The notes under the pieces are model-generated. The model saw only the letters and a list, made by a program, of their open reading frames with translations. It made no database searches and was not told the origin of the DNA. Positions 44,761 to 54,191 of a stretch of 64,000 bases of DNA are shown one piece after another. A program made the position numbers and the translations under genes. The first letter of the stretch is position 1. The number at the start of each line of letters is the position of its first letter. The stretch comes from Serratia quinivorans (GTDB taxonomy: Bacteria > Pseudomonadota > Gammaproteobacteria > Enterobacterales > Enterobacteriaceae), in assembly GCA_900457075.1 (NCBI GenBank), contig UGYN01000002.1, positions 4,402,001-4,466,000 on the forward strand, in the 5' to 3' direction.

Positions 44761-45663
44761 ATGAGCAGTGAGACAGAAAAAATTCAGATTGTCGGCCGAA
44801 GCGATAATTCGGCCCAGGGATGGGTTAGTGGCTTTCTGGGGATGTTGATTTTTAGCGGTTCTTTGCCCGCCACCCGCCTGGCGGTGCAAGAGTTTGATCC
44901 CCTTTTCCTGACCGCGTTGCGGGCGGTGCTGGCAGCCATATTGGCGCTGAGCGCGCTGGGGGTCATGCGTCAACGTTGGCCGCAGCGTCAGGACTTTGTG
45001 CCGCTGGTGATGGTTGCGATCGGGGTAGTGATCGGTTTCCCGTTGCTGACGGCATTGGCCTTGCAGCACACCACCTCGGCGCATGCGCTGGTGTATATCG
45101 GGCTATTGCCGCTGGCGACCGCCTGTTTTGGCGTACTGCGCGGGGGAGAACGCCCGAAAACCGCTTTCTGGCTGTTCTCGGTGTTGGGTAGCCTGTTGGT
45201 GGGGGCTTTTGCACTAAGCCAGGGGGCGGGCGCTTCCTGGGCCGGTGACCTGCTGATGGTGGCTGCGGTATTGCTCTGCGGCCTGGGCTACGCGGAGGGC
45301 GCGATGCTGACGCGCAGGCTTGGTGGCTGGCAGGTGATTTCCTGGGCGCTGGTGGTGGCCTTGCCACTGACGGCAGGGGTTGCCGTTTGGGCCGCACCAG
45401 CGAGTTGGCCGCAGGTCAGCGTCGGTGCGTGGCTTTCTCTGGGCTATATTTCGCTGTTCAGCATGTGGATTGGTTTTATCTTCTGGTATCGCGGTTTGGC
45501 GCTGGGCGGCATTGCTGCCGTGGGGCAGTTGCAACTGCTGCAGCCGTTCTTTGGTCTGGCGCTGGCCGCATGGGTGCTGCATGAAAGCATCCAGTCTTCG
45601 ATGATTGCGGTCATGGCCGGGGTATTGGTTTGCGTGTACGGCGCGAAGCGGTTTTCGCGCTGA
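44761..45663 (+). CDS. EamA/DMT-family transporter
   Basis: Ten-helix drug/metabolite transporter of about 300 residues with two EamA halves: WVSGFLGMLIFSGSLPATRLAVQEFDPLFLTALRAVLAAILAL and WAGDLLMVAAVLLCGLGYAEGAMLTRRLGG. ATG at 44761 is used; an in-frame GTG at 44743 is possible and has slightly better spacing to AAGGGAT. It is convergent with a MocR regulator. EamA/MocR pairs are common; the boxes shared by both promoters support joint control. Substrate unknown, perhaps an amino acid or vitamin B6-related compound. Confidence 0.82.
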   Translation: MSSETEKIQIVGRSDNSAQGWVSGFLGMLIFSGSLPATRLAVQEFDPLFLTALRAVLAAILALSALGVMRQRWPQRQDFVPLVMVAIGVVIGFPLLTALALQHTTSAHALVYIGLLPLATACFGVLRGGERPKTAFWLFSVLGSLLVGAFALSQGAGASWAGDLLMVAAVLLCGLGYAEGAMLTRRLGGWQVISWALVVALPLTAGVAVWAAPASWPQVSVGAWLSLGYISLFSMWIGFIFWYRGLALGGIAAVGQLQLLQPFFGLALAAWVLHESIQSSMIAVMAGVLVCVYGAKRFSR

Positions 45664-45693
45664 TTCAGGTAGACGATATTGCCTAAGTGAGCG

Positions 45694-45715
45694 CCCCTCT
45701 CCCGGGGGAGAGGGG
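45694..45715. terminator. Hairpin between convergent eamA and mocR genes
   Basis: CCCCTCTCCC pairs with GGGAGAGGGG around a two-base loop in the 53-bp gap. It is a third member of the same hairpin type as 3364 and 38084 and can act for both strands. Confidence 0.65.
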
Positions 45716-45716
45716 A

Positions 45717-47201
45717 TTAGCCGGTGTTAGCCAGGGCCACCATCACCTGATTCAGCCGTTGGGCGGCGCGATGGATTTGCAACTCATCGTAGCCGCCCAG
45801 TCCGAGTATCAAGCCGCTTTTCCCGCTGCCGATGGCATACATCGGCGAAAGTGCGCTGACTGCCACTCCAGCCTCGGCAGCACGGCGAGCGACCCGTTGG
45901 TCGTCCAGCCCCGCCTTCAACCACAACACCAGATGCATGCCCTGGCAGCTGGGGTGCAGCGTCGCCAGCTCGGCAGAAACATGGGCATTGATGGCTTCGG
46001 TTAATACCCGCCGTTTTTCCGCATACACGCCGCGCATGCGGCGGATATGACGATCCAGATGCCCCTGCGCCATAAAGGCCGCCAGCACGTGTTGATCGGC
46101 GCTGGGCGGGTGGCGATCCATCAGCACGCGCGCGCCGCAGAAGGCATCCACCAGTGGCCTGGGCACGATGGCGTAACCCAGCCGCAATGAAGGAAAAAGG
46201 ATCTTGCTGAAGGTACCAAGGTAGATAACCCGGGCCGGATCCAAACCCTGCAATGAAGGAAACGGATGGCCTGAATAGCGCATTTCACTGTCGTAATCAT
46301 CCTCGACAACCCAGGCCCGTTGCCGTTTGGCCCAGGCCAGCAGCTCGAGCCGACGCGTCATGCTCATAGGCATGCACAGCGGGTATTGGTGAGAGGGGGT
46401 GACAAAAACGGCTTTGGCCTGCGGCGCGATTTGGCTGCCTGCTGCCACGTCTATTCCTTCGGCATCCACCGGGACTCTGGCCATCAGCCGGTCGCGGAAC
46501 AGGTGGTTAAAGATGGCGGTAATACCGTGATAGGCCGGATCCTCCACCCAGGCGGTGTCTCCGGCGTCCAACAGAATTTGCGTCGCCAGATACAACCCTT
46601 GTTGGGTGCCGGAAGTGATAATCACCTGTTCCGGCGTACAGAGCACCGAACGGGATTTGCGGACGTATTCACAGACCGCCTTGCGCAACGGCAGTGCCCC
46701 CAAAGGGTCACCATAACCAGCGGGGGCGCCTGGCCCACGGGCGCGGATGCGGTTGCCGAGACGACGCCAGACGTCATCGGGCGCGGTATCATTGATAGGC
46801 ACCGAGACGGTGAAGGGGATCGGCGGCAGCGGCCGTAACTGACCGGCAAACTGCGCTAATGCCTGCGCCTGGCTGGAAAGGGGGATGTCACAAATATCTG
46901 CCGGGCTGACTGGTGCCGGGGGCTGGCGGTGAAGTGACAGGGCGACGCGGGTGCCCGAACCGGGCTGCGCTTCGAGAAAACCCTCGGCGGTCAGCTGTTC
47001 GAAGGCCGCCAGCACCGTGCCTCTGGCCAACTGCAATGCGCCTGCCAGCACGCGGGTGGAGGGCAGCAGATCGCCAGGTTTAAGTTCGCCTCTGTTGATG
47101 GCGGCACGCAATGCCTGAGCAAGCTGCAGGCTAAGCTGCCCCGCCTGACGATCAAGCTCGCCGATGGCGGGGACTTCAACCGTTTTGGCCGTTCTTGGCA
47201 T
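45717..47201 (-). CDS. MocR-family regulator (GntR helix-turn-helix fused to aminotransferase domain)
   Basis: 494-residue regulator. The N-terminal winged helix-turn-helix (SLQLAQALRAAINRGELKPGDLLPSTRVLAGALQLARGTVLAAFEQLTAEGFLEAQPGSGTRV) is followed by a linker and a class I aminotransferase-like domain keeping the PLP lysine (YLGTFSKILFPSLRLGY) and the VVEDDYDSEMRYSG aspartate motif. So it should bind PLP and sense an amine. It probably regulates the convergent EamA transporter and itself through TAAACCACTTT boxes. Not PdxR with certainty, since no pdx gene is adjacent. Confidence 0.88.
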   Translation of the reverse strand: MPRTAKTVEVPAIGELDRQAGQLSLQLAQALRAAINRGELKPGDLLPSTRVLAGALQLARGTVLAAFEQLTAEGFLEAQPGSGTRVALSLHRQPPAPVSPADICDIPLSSQAQALAQFAGQLRPLPPIPFTVSVPINDTAPDDVWRRLGNRIRARGPGAPAGYGDPLGALPLRKAVCEYVRKSRSVLCTPEQVIITSGTQQGLYLATQILLDAGDTAWVEDPAYHGITAIFNHLFRDRLMARVPVDAEGIDVAAGSQIAPQAKAVFVTPSHQYPLCMPMSMTRRLELLAWAKRQRAWVVEDDYDSEMRYSGHPFPSLQGLDPARVIYLGTFSKILFPSLRLGYAIVPRPLVDAFCGARVLMDRHPPSADQHVLAAFMAQGHLDRHIRRMRGVYAEKRRVLTEAINAHVSAELATLHPSCQGMHLVLWLKAGLDDQRVARRAAEAGVAVSALSPMYAIGSGKSGLILGLGGYDELQIHRAAQRLNQVMVALANTG

Positions 47202-47245
47202 CGATTCCGGTCCAGATAAAAAGAGTTAAACAGGGTATTCACTGT

Positions 47246-47255
47246 AAACCACTTT
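47246..47255. promoter_or_regulatory. MocR-type box upstream of the mocR gene
   Basis: AAACCACTTT, in the context GTAAACCACTTTTTAAC, 44 bases upstream of the MocR start. It is identical in the core to the two boxes at 44665 and 44706. Confidence 0.6.
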
Positions 47256-47282
47256 TTAACGAAATAGCGTATGTCGTGATGC

Positions 47283-47879
47283 TTAAAGCTGATTTTTTGG
47301 GATCAGGTGATCGCCAAAACTTAAGCGCTGACGGCCCGGTTCGATTTCGCTCAGTGGGGCGACTTCTTGCAGTGAAGATTTACAGCGCAGCACCAAATCA
47401 TGATATTCGCGCGTGCCGGCCACTTTCCACGCCAGTTCCTGTTCGGTCAGGTCACGCAATACCCGTGCCGGACTACCGACCACCAGCTTGTTGGCTTCAA
47501 TCACCGCGGCGGCCTTAACGAACGCCATGGCACCGACGATGGTGTTTTCACCGATCTCCGCGCCGTCCATAATCACCGCATTCATGCCGACCATGGCGTT
47601 ACGGCGGATACGGCAGCCGTGCAGGATTGCGCCGTGGCCGATGTGCCCGTCCTGTTCGACCACGGTGTCCTGCTGCGGAAAGCCGTGCATCACGCAGTTG
47701 TCCTGAATATTGGCACCGTCGCCGATTACCAGGCGGCCAAAGTCGCCGCGCAGGCTGGCATTGGGGCCGATATACACCTGTTTGCCGACGATCACATCGC
47801 CAATCAATACCGCCGTCGGGTGCACATAGCTGCTGGGGTCTACCACTGGCGTCAGGCCATCAATCTGATACACGGGCAT
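47283..47879 (-). CDS. paaY: Phenylacetate-pathway thioesterase PaaY (hexapeptide repeat)
   Basis: 198-residue left-handed beta-helix protein of the gamma-carbonic-anhydrase-like family. Repeats run from [47 protein letters not shown] through [45 protein letters not shown]. Metal-binding histidines appear at the usual sites (NCVMHG, HIGHG). PaaY acts as a thioesterase that clears dead-end CoA esters of the ring-opening step. It follows paaX by 12 bases, as in E. coli. Confidence 0.93.
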   Translation of the reverse strand: MPVYQIDGLTPVVDPSSYVHPTAVLIGDVIVGKQVYIGPNASLRGDFGRLVIGDGANIQDNCVMHGFPQQDTVVEQDGHIGHGAILHGCRIRRNAMVGMNAVIMDGAEIGENTIVGAMAFVKAAAVIEANKLVVGSPARVLRDLTEQELAWKVAGTREYHDLVLRCKSSLQEVAPLSEIEPGRQRLSFGDHLIPKNQL

Positions 47880-47891
47880 AGCAAAAGCTCC

Positions 47892-48830
47892 TTAAAATGA
47901 AGGATCGCGCGGCAGGCCGCCAAAGCGCCGGTAATAGCCGGCCGCCGGAGCGGGCAGGGTGCCGATAGTGGTTTCCGCCAGCGCGCTGACATACTCGGTC
48001 GCGGCGCGGTCCACCCGCTGATAAATATTGATACACAGGTTGCGGGCGATCTGCCCCTCCCACTGGGCGGGCAACAAGGCGTCCGGCAACAGCGGATCTT
48101 TAAGCACCACGCGGCGGAAGAAGTGGATCAATAATAGCTTAATCTGGAAACAGCGCTGGGGCGTCAGCAGGGCATCGTCGGTTTCGCGCAGCAACGCCAT
48201 TAGCGGGCGGAAAGAGACGATAAACTCATGATAATCGGCGGCGACCTCGCCCAGCGCCCAACAGTTGGCCACCAGCTGCTGCAGAGTATGCTCGGAGCGG
48301 TTATAGGGGTAATCGGCACGAAAATAGATCGCTTGTTCGCTGGCGTTAAGCTCGCCGAGCAGCGCGGTGACGTCGGTTTGCGCATGGGTCGGTGCCGCCA
48401 TCAGGTTATTGGCGATTTGACCAAAACCCAGCCAGCCCAGCTCTTTTTTCAGCCGTGCCCGCTCGCTTTTCTCCGCGCTTTCCAGCAACAACAGATCCCA
48501 TTTTCCGTCCCAGGCCGGTGGCTCGCTGAGGTAGATTTTCGACTCGGCGTGGCGGAACTGGCGCATACCCTGTTCGGTCACCCGATAGAAGCTGCGGCGC
48601 CCGATTTTTTCAACCTCCAGCCAGCCCTCTTTTTGCAGGCGAAATACCGAGGTGCGCACAAAGCGGTCTCCGAAACCCAGCGCCTCCAGCAGTGCGCTCA
48701 GGCTGCCGAGCCACACTTCGCCACCGCGATGACTCAGCGCATCGCCGTACAGGGAGATAATCAGTGAAGTGCCGCTGATCGGCTGGGCGTCTATAGCATG
48801 GCGGATAAACTCATCCAGTTTATGTTCCAT
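47892..48830 (-). CDS. paaX: Phenylacetyl-CoA-responsive repressor PaaX
   Basis: 312-residue repressor that controls the paa genes and releases DNA upon binding phenylacetyl-CoA. The N-terminal winged helix reads SLSALLEALGFGDRFVRTSVFRLQKEGWLEVEKIGRRSFYRVTEQG, followed by the PaaX-specific ligand domain (PPAWDGKWDLLLLESAEKSERARLKKELGWLGFGQIANNLMAAP). Length is that of E. coli PaaX (316). It has its own 78-bp leader behind paaK. A candidate operator lies upstream of paaA. Confidence 0.95.
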   Translation of the reverse strand: MEHKLDEFIRHAIDAQPISGTSLIISLYGDALSHRGGEVWLGSLSALLEALGFGDRFVRTSVFRLQKEGWLEVEKIGRRSFYRVTEQGMRQFRHAESKIYLSEPPAWDGKWDLLLLESAEKSERARLKKELGWLGFGQIANNLMAAPTHAQTDVTALLGELNASEQAIYFRADYPYNRSEHTLQQLVANCWALGEVAADYHEFIVSFRPLMALLRETDDALLTPQRCFQIKLLLIHFFRRVVLKDPLLPDALLPAQWEGQIARNLCINIYQRVDRAATEYVSALAETTIGTLPAPAAGYYRRFGGLPRDPSF

Positions 48831-48908
48831 ATTTTTCCATGGGTTAGCCGACGGTGAGACACAACATTACCACAAATTCTTAAGGCGTCATCCGTGACGC
48901 CAATGGAA

Positions 48909-50219
48909 TCAACGGGGGCGCAGGTCGACCACTCGCTGGGCTTTGCCTTCCGAACGCGGGATATCGCCGCAGTTGGCAATGCTGACGTCGGTGCTGACGC
49001 CAATAATCGATTTGATATGGTGACGCAACTGGTGGCAAATCTCACAGCGCTGCTGATGGCTGAGGCTGAGTGCGGCCTCCTTCAATTCAACGCGTACCGC
49101 CAGAGTATCGAGGTGCCCACTGCGGCTGACCTGCAGCTGATAATGCGGCGACAGCTGTTCGAACTGCATAATTTGTTCTTCCACCTGCGACGGGAACACA
49201 TTGACGCCACGGATGATCAGCATGTCGTCGGAGCGACCGGTGATTTTTCCCATCCGGCGCATCTGGCGTGCATCGCCCGGCAGCAGGCGGGTGAGATCGC
49301 GGGTGCGGTAGCGGATCACCGGCAGCGCCTCTTTGGTCAGGGTGGTAAACACCAGTTCGCCGTGCTCCCCATCCGGCAGGGCAATGCCGGTTTCCGGGCA
49401 GATGATCTCCGGCAGGAAGTGATCTTCCCAGATAGTCGGGCCACCGCCGCTTTCGGCGCACTCCATCGCCACCCCCGGCCCCATCACTTCGGACAGGCCA
49501 TAGATATCCAGCGCCTTGATGCCCATGCGGCTTTCAATTTCATGCCGCAGCGCTTCGGTCCACGGCTCTGCGCCAAACACCCCGAGACGTAATGAACAGC
49601 CACGCGCATCGCCGCCCATTTTGCGTTCCAGTTCATCGATCAGCGTTAAACAGTAGGATGGCGTTACCATGATCACGTCGGGTTTGAAATCCAGGATCAA
49701 CTGCGCCTGCCGCTCTGTCTGCCCGCCGGACATCGGGATCACCGTGGCTCCCAGCCGCTCCGCGCCGTAGTGGGCGCCCAGCCCGCCGGTAAACAGGCCA
49801 TAACCATAGGCTACATGCACCTTGTCTTTGGCCGTGGCACCGGCGGCGCGCAGGCTGCGGGCGACGATATCGGCCCAGTTATCGATGTCCCGCTGGGTAT
49901 AGCCGACCACGGTAGGTCGGCCGGTAGTGCCCGACGAGGCGTGAATACGCACCACCTGTTCCATTGGTACAGCGAAGGTATCGAACGGGTAGTTGTCGCG
50001 CAGATCCTGTTTGGTGGTGTAGGGGAAACGCGCCAGATCGCTCAACTGCTTAAGATCGTCGGGATGCACGCCCGCCTGATCGAACTTGCGCTTATACATT
50101 GGCACATTGTTATAGGCGTGGTGCAGCGTCCATTTCAGACGCTCCAGCTGCAGCGCTTCAATTTCATCACGCGAGGCGAACTCAATGGCGTCGAGTGGCG
50201 GTGGATTGGTAGTCATCAT
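48909..50219 (-). CDS. paaK: Phenylacetate-CoA ligase
   Basis: Activates phenylacetate to phenylacetyl-CoA with ATP, the entry step. The 436 residues align over the whole length with E. coli PaaK (437): RLKWTLHHAYNNVPMYKRKFDQAGVHPDD, the P-loop-like RIHASSGTTGRPTVVGYTQRD, YGYGLFTGGLGAHYGAERLG, DIYGLSEVMGPGVAMEC and GRSDDMLIIRGVNVFPSQVEEQI. The start at 50219 has CGAGG seven bases upstream; another ATG follows directly. It begins 14 bases behind paaJ and ends the paaA-K unit. Confidence 0.96.
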   Translation of the reverse strand: MMTTNPPPLDAIEFASRDEIEALQLERLKWTLHHAYNNVPMYKRKFDQAGVHPDDLKQLSDLARFPYTTKQDLRDNYPFDTFAVPMEQVVRIHASSGTTGRPTVVGYTQRDIDNWADIVARSLRAAGATAKDKVHVAYGYGLFTGGLGAHYGAERLGATVIPMSGGQTERQAQLILDFKPDVIMVTPSYCLTLIDELERKMGGDARGCSLRLGVFGAEPWTEALRHEIESRMGIKALDIYGLSEVMGPGVAMECAESGGGPTIWEDHFLPEIICPETGIALPDGEHGELVFTTLTKEALPVIRYRTRDLTRLLPGDARQMRRMGKITGRSDDMLIIRGVNVFPSQVEEQIMQFEQLSPHYQLQVSRSGHLDTLAVRVELKEAALSLSHQQRCEICHQLRHHIKSIIGVSTDVSIANCGDIPRSEGKAQRVVDLRPR

Positions 50220-50233
50220 TATTAGCCTCGGGG

Positions 50234-51440
50234 TCAAACTCGCTCAATGATCATGGCGATGCCTTGGCCGACGCCGATGCACATGGTGCAAAGCGCGTAG
50301 CGGCCGGAACGCCGTTCCAGTTCAAACAAGGCGGCCAGCGCCAGACGTGCACCGCTCATCCCCAGCGGGTGGCCAAGGGCAATAGCGCCACCGTTGGGAT
50401 TCACCTGCGGGGCGTCGTCCGGCAGGCCAAGCTGGCGCAGTACCGCCAACGCCTGGGCGGCAAAGGCCTCATTCAGTTCGATCACGTCCATTTGCGCCAG
50501 GCTTAGCCCGGCTAACTCCAGTACCTTGCGGGTGGCCGGCAGTGGGCCGATCCCCATCAAGCCGGGTTCGACGCCGCAGGTGGCGGTGGCGACGATACGA
50601 GCGCGCGGGGTGAGGCCCTGACTGACGGCGATTGCCTCGGAGGCAACAATCAGCGCCGCTGCGCCGTCGTTTAAGCCGGAGGCGTTACCGGCGGTCACGG
50701 TACCGGGTTGGCGGAACGGCGTTTTCAGCGCCTGCAATTGTTCCAGCCGGGTGTCTGCGCGCGGGTGTTCGTCCTGGCTGAACAACGTCACTGCGCCTTT
50801 TTTACCGCTGAGGCTGACCGGCACTATCTCCTGCGCCAGTAAACCTGATTCTTGCGCCCGGGCGGCGCGTTGCTGGCTGCGCAGCGCGAAGGCGTCCTGA
50901 TCGGCGCGGCTGATGTTGAACTGTGCCGCCACGTTTTCGGCGGTTTCCGGCATCGAGTCGGTGCCGAACTGCGCCTGCATCAGCGGATTGATAAAGCGCC
51001 AGCCCAGAGTGGTGTCATACAGTTGCGCCTGACGGCTGAAAGCGCTGTCGGCTTTGCCCATCACCAGCGGAGCGCGGGTCATTGATTCTGCGCCGCCGGC
51101 CAGCACCAGCCCGGCTTCACCGGCCTTGATGCTGCGAGCCGCCATGGCCAGCGCGTCCAGCCCCCGAACCGCACAGGCGATTGACGGTAGTGCCGGAAAC
51201 GTTCACCGGCAGGCCGGCCAGCAATACTGCCATCCGGGCCAGATTGCGGTTGTCTTCCCCGGCCTGATTGGCGCAGCCGAGGATCACGTCATCGACCAAT
51301 GACCAGTCCACCTGTGGGTGGCGAGCTAACAGGGCACGCAGCGGCAGAGCGGCCAAATCATCGGCACGCACGTTGGCCAATGCGCCACCGTAGCGGCCAA
51401 TCGGCGTGCGAACGCCATCGCAGATAAACGCCTGACTCAT
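50234..51440 (-). pseudogene. paaJ: 3-oxoadipyl-CoA thiolase PaaJ, frameshifted
   Basis: Thiolase for the last steps (3-oxoadipyl-CoA to succinyl-CoA and acetyl-CoA; also the semialdehyde-derived intermediate). The N-terminal part MSQAFICDGVRTPIGRYGGALANVR to TVNRLCGSG (active-site Cys) is in one frame; after one extra base in a five-C run (plus strand 51161-51165) the rest, starting [27 protein letters not shown] and including NEAFAAQAL and [16 protein letters not shown], is in the next. With the base removed the product is 401 residues, as in E. coli. Overlaps the paaI stop. Sequencing error or mutation. Confidence 0.9.
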
Positions 51441-51877
51441 GGTTGTTCCCCTAAAATGGCATGGCCGAGGCGATGTGCCCGCCCGCGGAACCAGGCGACG
51501 GTCTTGCCCAGTTGGTTGACGATTTCGACGTCATACAGCCCGGTGGTTTTACCCTGATGGCGCACCTCGGCGCTGGCGGTCAGGCGATCGCCAGCCAGCG
51601 CCGGGCGAATAAACTCGATATTGCAGCCAGAGGCCACTGCCGCCAGCCCCTGACTGTTGCAGGCATAGGCGAAGGCGGTGTCCGCCAGGCTGAACAGTTG
51701 GCCGCCGTGGCAGGTCTGGTGGCCGTTGAGCATCTGCGGGCCGACGGTCATGCTGACCCGGGCGAAACCGGCATCAACCGCATCCACCCGCATCCCCATC
51801 GCCTGGGCACAGGTATCCTGTTGAAACATCTGTTCGGCGCAGCGTTGCGCCAGTGCCTGTGGCGTATTGGCGTTCAT
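51437..51877 (-). CDS. paaI: Acyl-CoA thioesterase PaaI
   Basis: 146-residue hot-dog-fold thioesterase that removes CoA from aberrant ring-hydroxylated phenylacetyl-CoA, protecting the CoA pool. It has the PaaI core MLNGHQTCHGGQLFSLADTAFAYACNSQG with the catalytic Asp in LAD and IEFIRPALAGDRLTASAEVRHQGKTTGLYDVEIVN. Its start overlaps the paaH stop and its stop overlaps the paaJ start, both as ATGA, so the three are coupled. Confidence 0.94.
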   Translation of the reverse strand: MNANTPQALAQRCAEQMFQQDTCAQAMGMRVDAVDAGFARVSMTVGPQMLNGHQTCHGGQLFSLADTAFAYACNSQGLAAVASGCNIEFIRPALAGDRLTASAEVRHQGKTTGLYDVEIVNQLGKTVAWFRGRAHRLGHAILGEQP

Positions 51878-53394
51878 GGTTGGGCTCCTGAAGAGAGGGA
51901 TGCGTAATGACGCAGCAGCGGCATCGGGCGATAACGTGGCTCACCGTAGTAGAGTTGCAGGTTTTCCAGCGTGGTCAGAATGTGTCGCCAACCCAGAGAC
52001 GCCCCCCATTCCAGCGGGCCGCGTGGGTAATTGACGCCGTAGCGCATGGCGTGGTCGGTATCCTCGGCACTGGCGACGCCCTTGTTGACCACGTCAAGCG
52101 CCTCATTGGCCAACATGGCGAGGGTGCGCATCACCAACAGGCCGGGATAGTCCGGCAAAGCGATCACCTTCTTGCCGAGAGATTGCAGCAGACGCACGAT
52201 GGTGGCGTTGTGCCTGGCATCGTTTTGCGCCGCGCAGCTGATAGCGACGGTGGTGGCCTGCGAGTAGTTGGCGGACAGATCAAACAGCACCACGGGAGTT
52301 GCGGTTTCATCGGCCACCTGGCTGGCTGTTTTACCATTAGTTAACATAAGTGTAACTTCATCGATCCGGGCGTAGGCGCTGGTCTGGCCAGATTGTTTGA
52401 TCGACTGCGCATTTCCGCTCAGTAATTTGCTCAGTAGCGCGATACCGGCGGCATCGCCATGCAGTGTGATGCTGCGCGGCAATGCTGCCGTAGAAGGGGG
52501 CAGCACCGCAGCGACCGGCGGCTGATGATCGCCATAGCGATAAAAACCACGGCCACTTTTGCGGCCAAGACGCCCGGCCGCCACCAGTTCCTGCTGTACC
52601 AGCGACGGGGTAAACCGGGGATCCTGGAAGAAAGCCTGAAACACCGATTCGGTCACGGCATAATTGATATCCTGACCAATCATATCGGTCAGTTGCAGTG
52701 GCCCCATGACGAAGCCACCCGCGTCGCGTATCACCGCATCCAGCGTGGCGGCGTCGGCGACCTGTTCTTCCAGCGCGCGCAGGGCCTCGGCATAAAACGG
52801 CCGCGCCACCCGGTTAACGATGAACCCCGGCGTGGAGCGGCACAGCACGCTTTGTTTGCCCCATTGCCGGGTTAGTCTTTGCAGTGTGGCGACGGTTTCG
52901 GCGCTGGTGTCCAGCCCGCTGACGATCTCCACCAGCTTCATCAGCGGTGCCGGGTTGAAGAAGTGCAGCCCGGCCAGACGCTGTGGATGTTGCAGCGCAC
53001 CGGCGATGGCGGTAATCGACAGCGAGGAGGTGTTGCTGGCAAACAGCGTGGCGGGTGAGCACAGCGCTTCCAGCTCACGAAACAGACTTTGTTTGATTGC
53101 CAGCTTTTCCGCCACCGCTTCTATCACCAGACCGCTGTCGGCCAGCGAGTTAAGCGACTCTGCCGGCTGAATGCGCGCCAGCAGGGCTTCGGTGGTGGTG
53201 GCATCGGCCTTGCCGGCCGCAACACGCTGGCGCAGCCGTTGGGCGAGAGCGCCGACTGCCTGCCGGGCAGCAGAGGCGGCAATATCAAACAGCTGCACCT
53301 GATGCCCGGCGGCGGCGGCCACCTGAGCGATACCGATACCCATGGTACCGGCACCAATCACCGCCACTCTGAGGTTTAAGTTCGGCTGGTCCAT
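51874..53394 (-). CDS. paaH: 3-hydroxyadipyl-CoA dehydrogenase PaaH
   Basis: NAD-dependent enzyme oxidising 3-hydroxyadipyl-CoA to the 3-oxo compound. The 506 residues (475 in E. coli) show the Rossmann GAGTMGIGIAQVAAAAGHQVQLFD at 15-35, catalytic motifs GLHFFNPAPLMKLVEIVSG (His) and GFIVNRVARPFYAEALRALEE (Asn), and a duplicated C-terminal domain with second GPLEWGASLGW motif as in PaaH/PaaC-type fusions. It lies two bases behind paaG. Confidence 0.94.
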   Translation of the reverse strand: MDQPNLNLRVAVIGAGTMGIGIAQVAAAAGHQVQLFDIAASAARQAVGALAQRLRQRVAAGKADATTTEALLARIQPAESLNSLADSGLVIEAVAEKLAIKQSLFRELEALCSPATLFASNTSSLSITAIAGALQHPQRLAGLHFFNPAPLMKLVEIVSGLDTSAETVATLQRLTRQWGKQSVLCRSTPGFIVNRVARPFYAEALRALEEQVADAATLDAVIRDAGGFVMGPLQLTDMIGQDINYAVTESVFQAFFQDPRFTPSLVQQELVAAGRLGRKSGRGFYRYGDHQPPVAAVLPPSTAALPRSITLHGDAAGIALLSKLLSGNAQSIKQSGQTSAYARIDEVTLMLTNGKTASQVADETATPVVLFDLSANYSQATTVAISCAAQNDARHNATIVRLLQSLGKKVIALPDYPGLLVMRTLAMLANEALDVVNKGVASAEDTDHAMRYGVNYPRGPLEWGASLGWRHILTTLENLQLYYGEPRYRPMPLLRHYASLSSGAQP

Positions 53395-53396
53395 GG

Positions 53397-54188
53397 TTAT
53401 TTCCCGCTGAAATTTGGCGCGCGTTTGGCGAAGAAGGCGCTGACGCCCTCGCGGTAGTCGTCGCTGCGACCGCCCAGACGCTGCAGATCGCGTTCCAGAT
53501 CCAGCTGTTGGTCAAGGCTGTTGTTGGCCGAACTGTAGAGGGCTTTTTTAATCAGTCCCAGCCCATAGGTTGGCTGAGTAGCCAGGTGTTGCGCCAGCGT
53601 TTGGCTGGTGGCGGCCAGTTCATCCGCGGCAACCACCTGCCAGATCATGCCCCAGGCCAGCGCTTGCTGTGCGCTGACTTTGTCACCCAGCAGCGCCATC
53701 CCCATGGCACGGGCGTGGCCTGCCAGGCGTGGCAGGAACCAACTGCCGCCAGAGTCCGGTACCAGACCCAGACGGCAGAAGGACTGGATAAAGTTGGCGT
53801 TATCGGCGGCAATGACGATGTCGCAAGCCAGCGCCAAAGCGGCTCCGGCCCCCGCGGCCACGCCGTTGACGGCGCATACCACCGGTTTTGGCAAGGCGGT
53901 CAGGCGGCGGATCAGCGGGTTGTAGAAACGTTCCACCGACAGGCCGAGATCCGGCGCCTGTTGCTCAACGCTAACGTTGCGATCGTTCAGATCCTGTCCG
54001 GCGCAAAAACCGCGCCCGGCACCGGTGATCAGCAGGCAGCGCACGGTTTCGTCGCGCTCGGCGAGAGTCAGCGCTTCGCTAAGCTGGCGGTGCATCTCGT
54101 CGTTAAAACTGTTGAGCCGGTCTGGCCGGTTAAGAGTCAGGGTCAACACCCCGGCTTCCAGATGGGTGAGAATCAATGCGTTATCCAT
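53397..54188 (-). CDS. paaG: 1,2-epoxyphenylacetyl-CoA isomerase PaaG
   Basis: Crotonase-fold enzyme of 263 residues that turns the ring epoxide into the oxepin-CoA and also isomerises a later enoyl-CoA. It shows GAGRGFCAGQDLNDRNV, GVAAGAGAALALACDIVIAADNANFIQSFCRLGLVPDSGGSWFLPRL with the catalytic Asp in VPDSGGSW. Length is that of E. coli PaaG (262). Three bases separate it from paaF. Confidence 0.94.
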   Translation of the reverse strand: MDNALILTHLEAGVLTLTLNRPDRLNSFNDEMHRQLSEALTLAERDETVRCLLITGAGRGFCAGQDLNDRNVSVEQQAPDLGLSVERFYNPLIRRLTALPKPVVCAVNGVAAGAGAALALACDIVIAADNANFIQSFCRLGLVPDSGGSWFLPRLAGHARAMGMALLGDKVSAQQALAWGMIWQVVAADELAATSQTLAQHLATQPTYGLGLIKKALYSSANNSLDQQLDLERDLQRLGGRSDDYREGVSAFFAKRAPNFSGK

Positions 54189-54191
54189 AAA

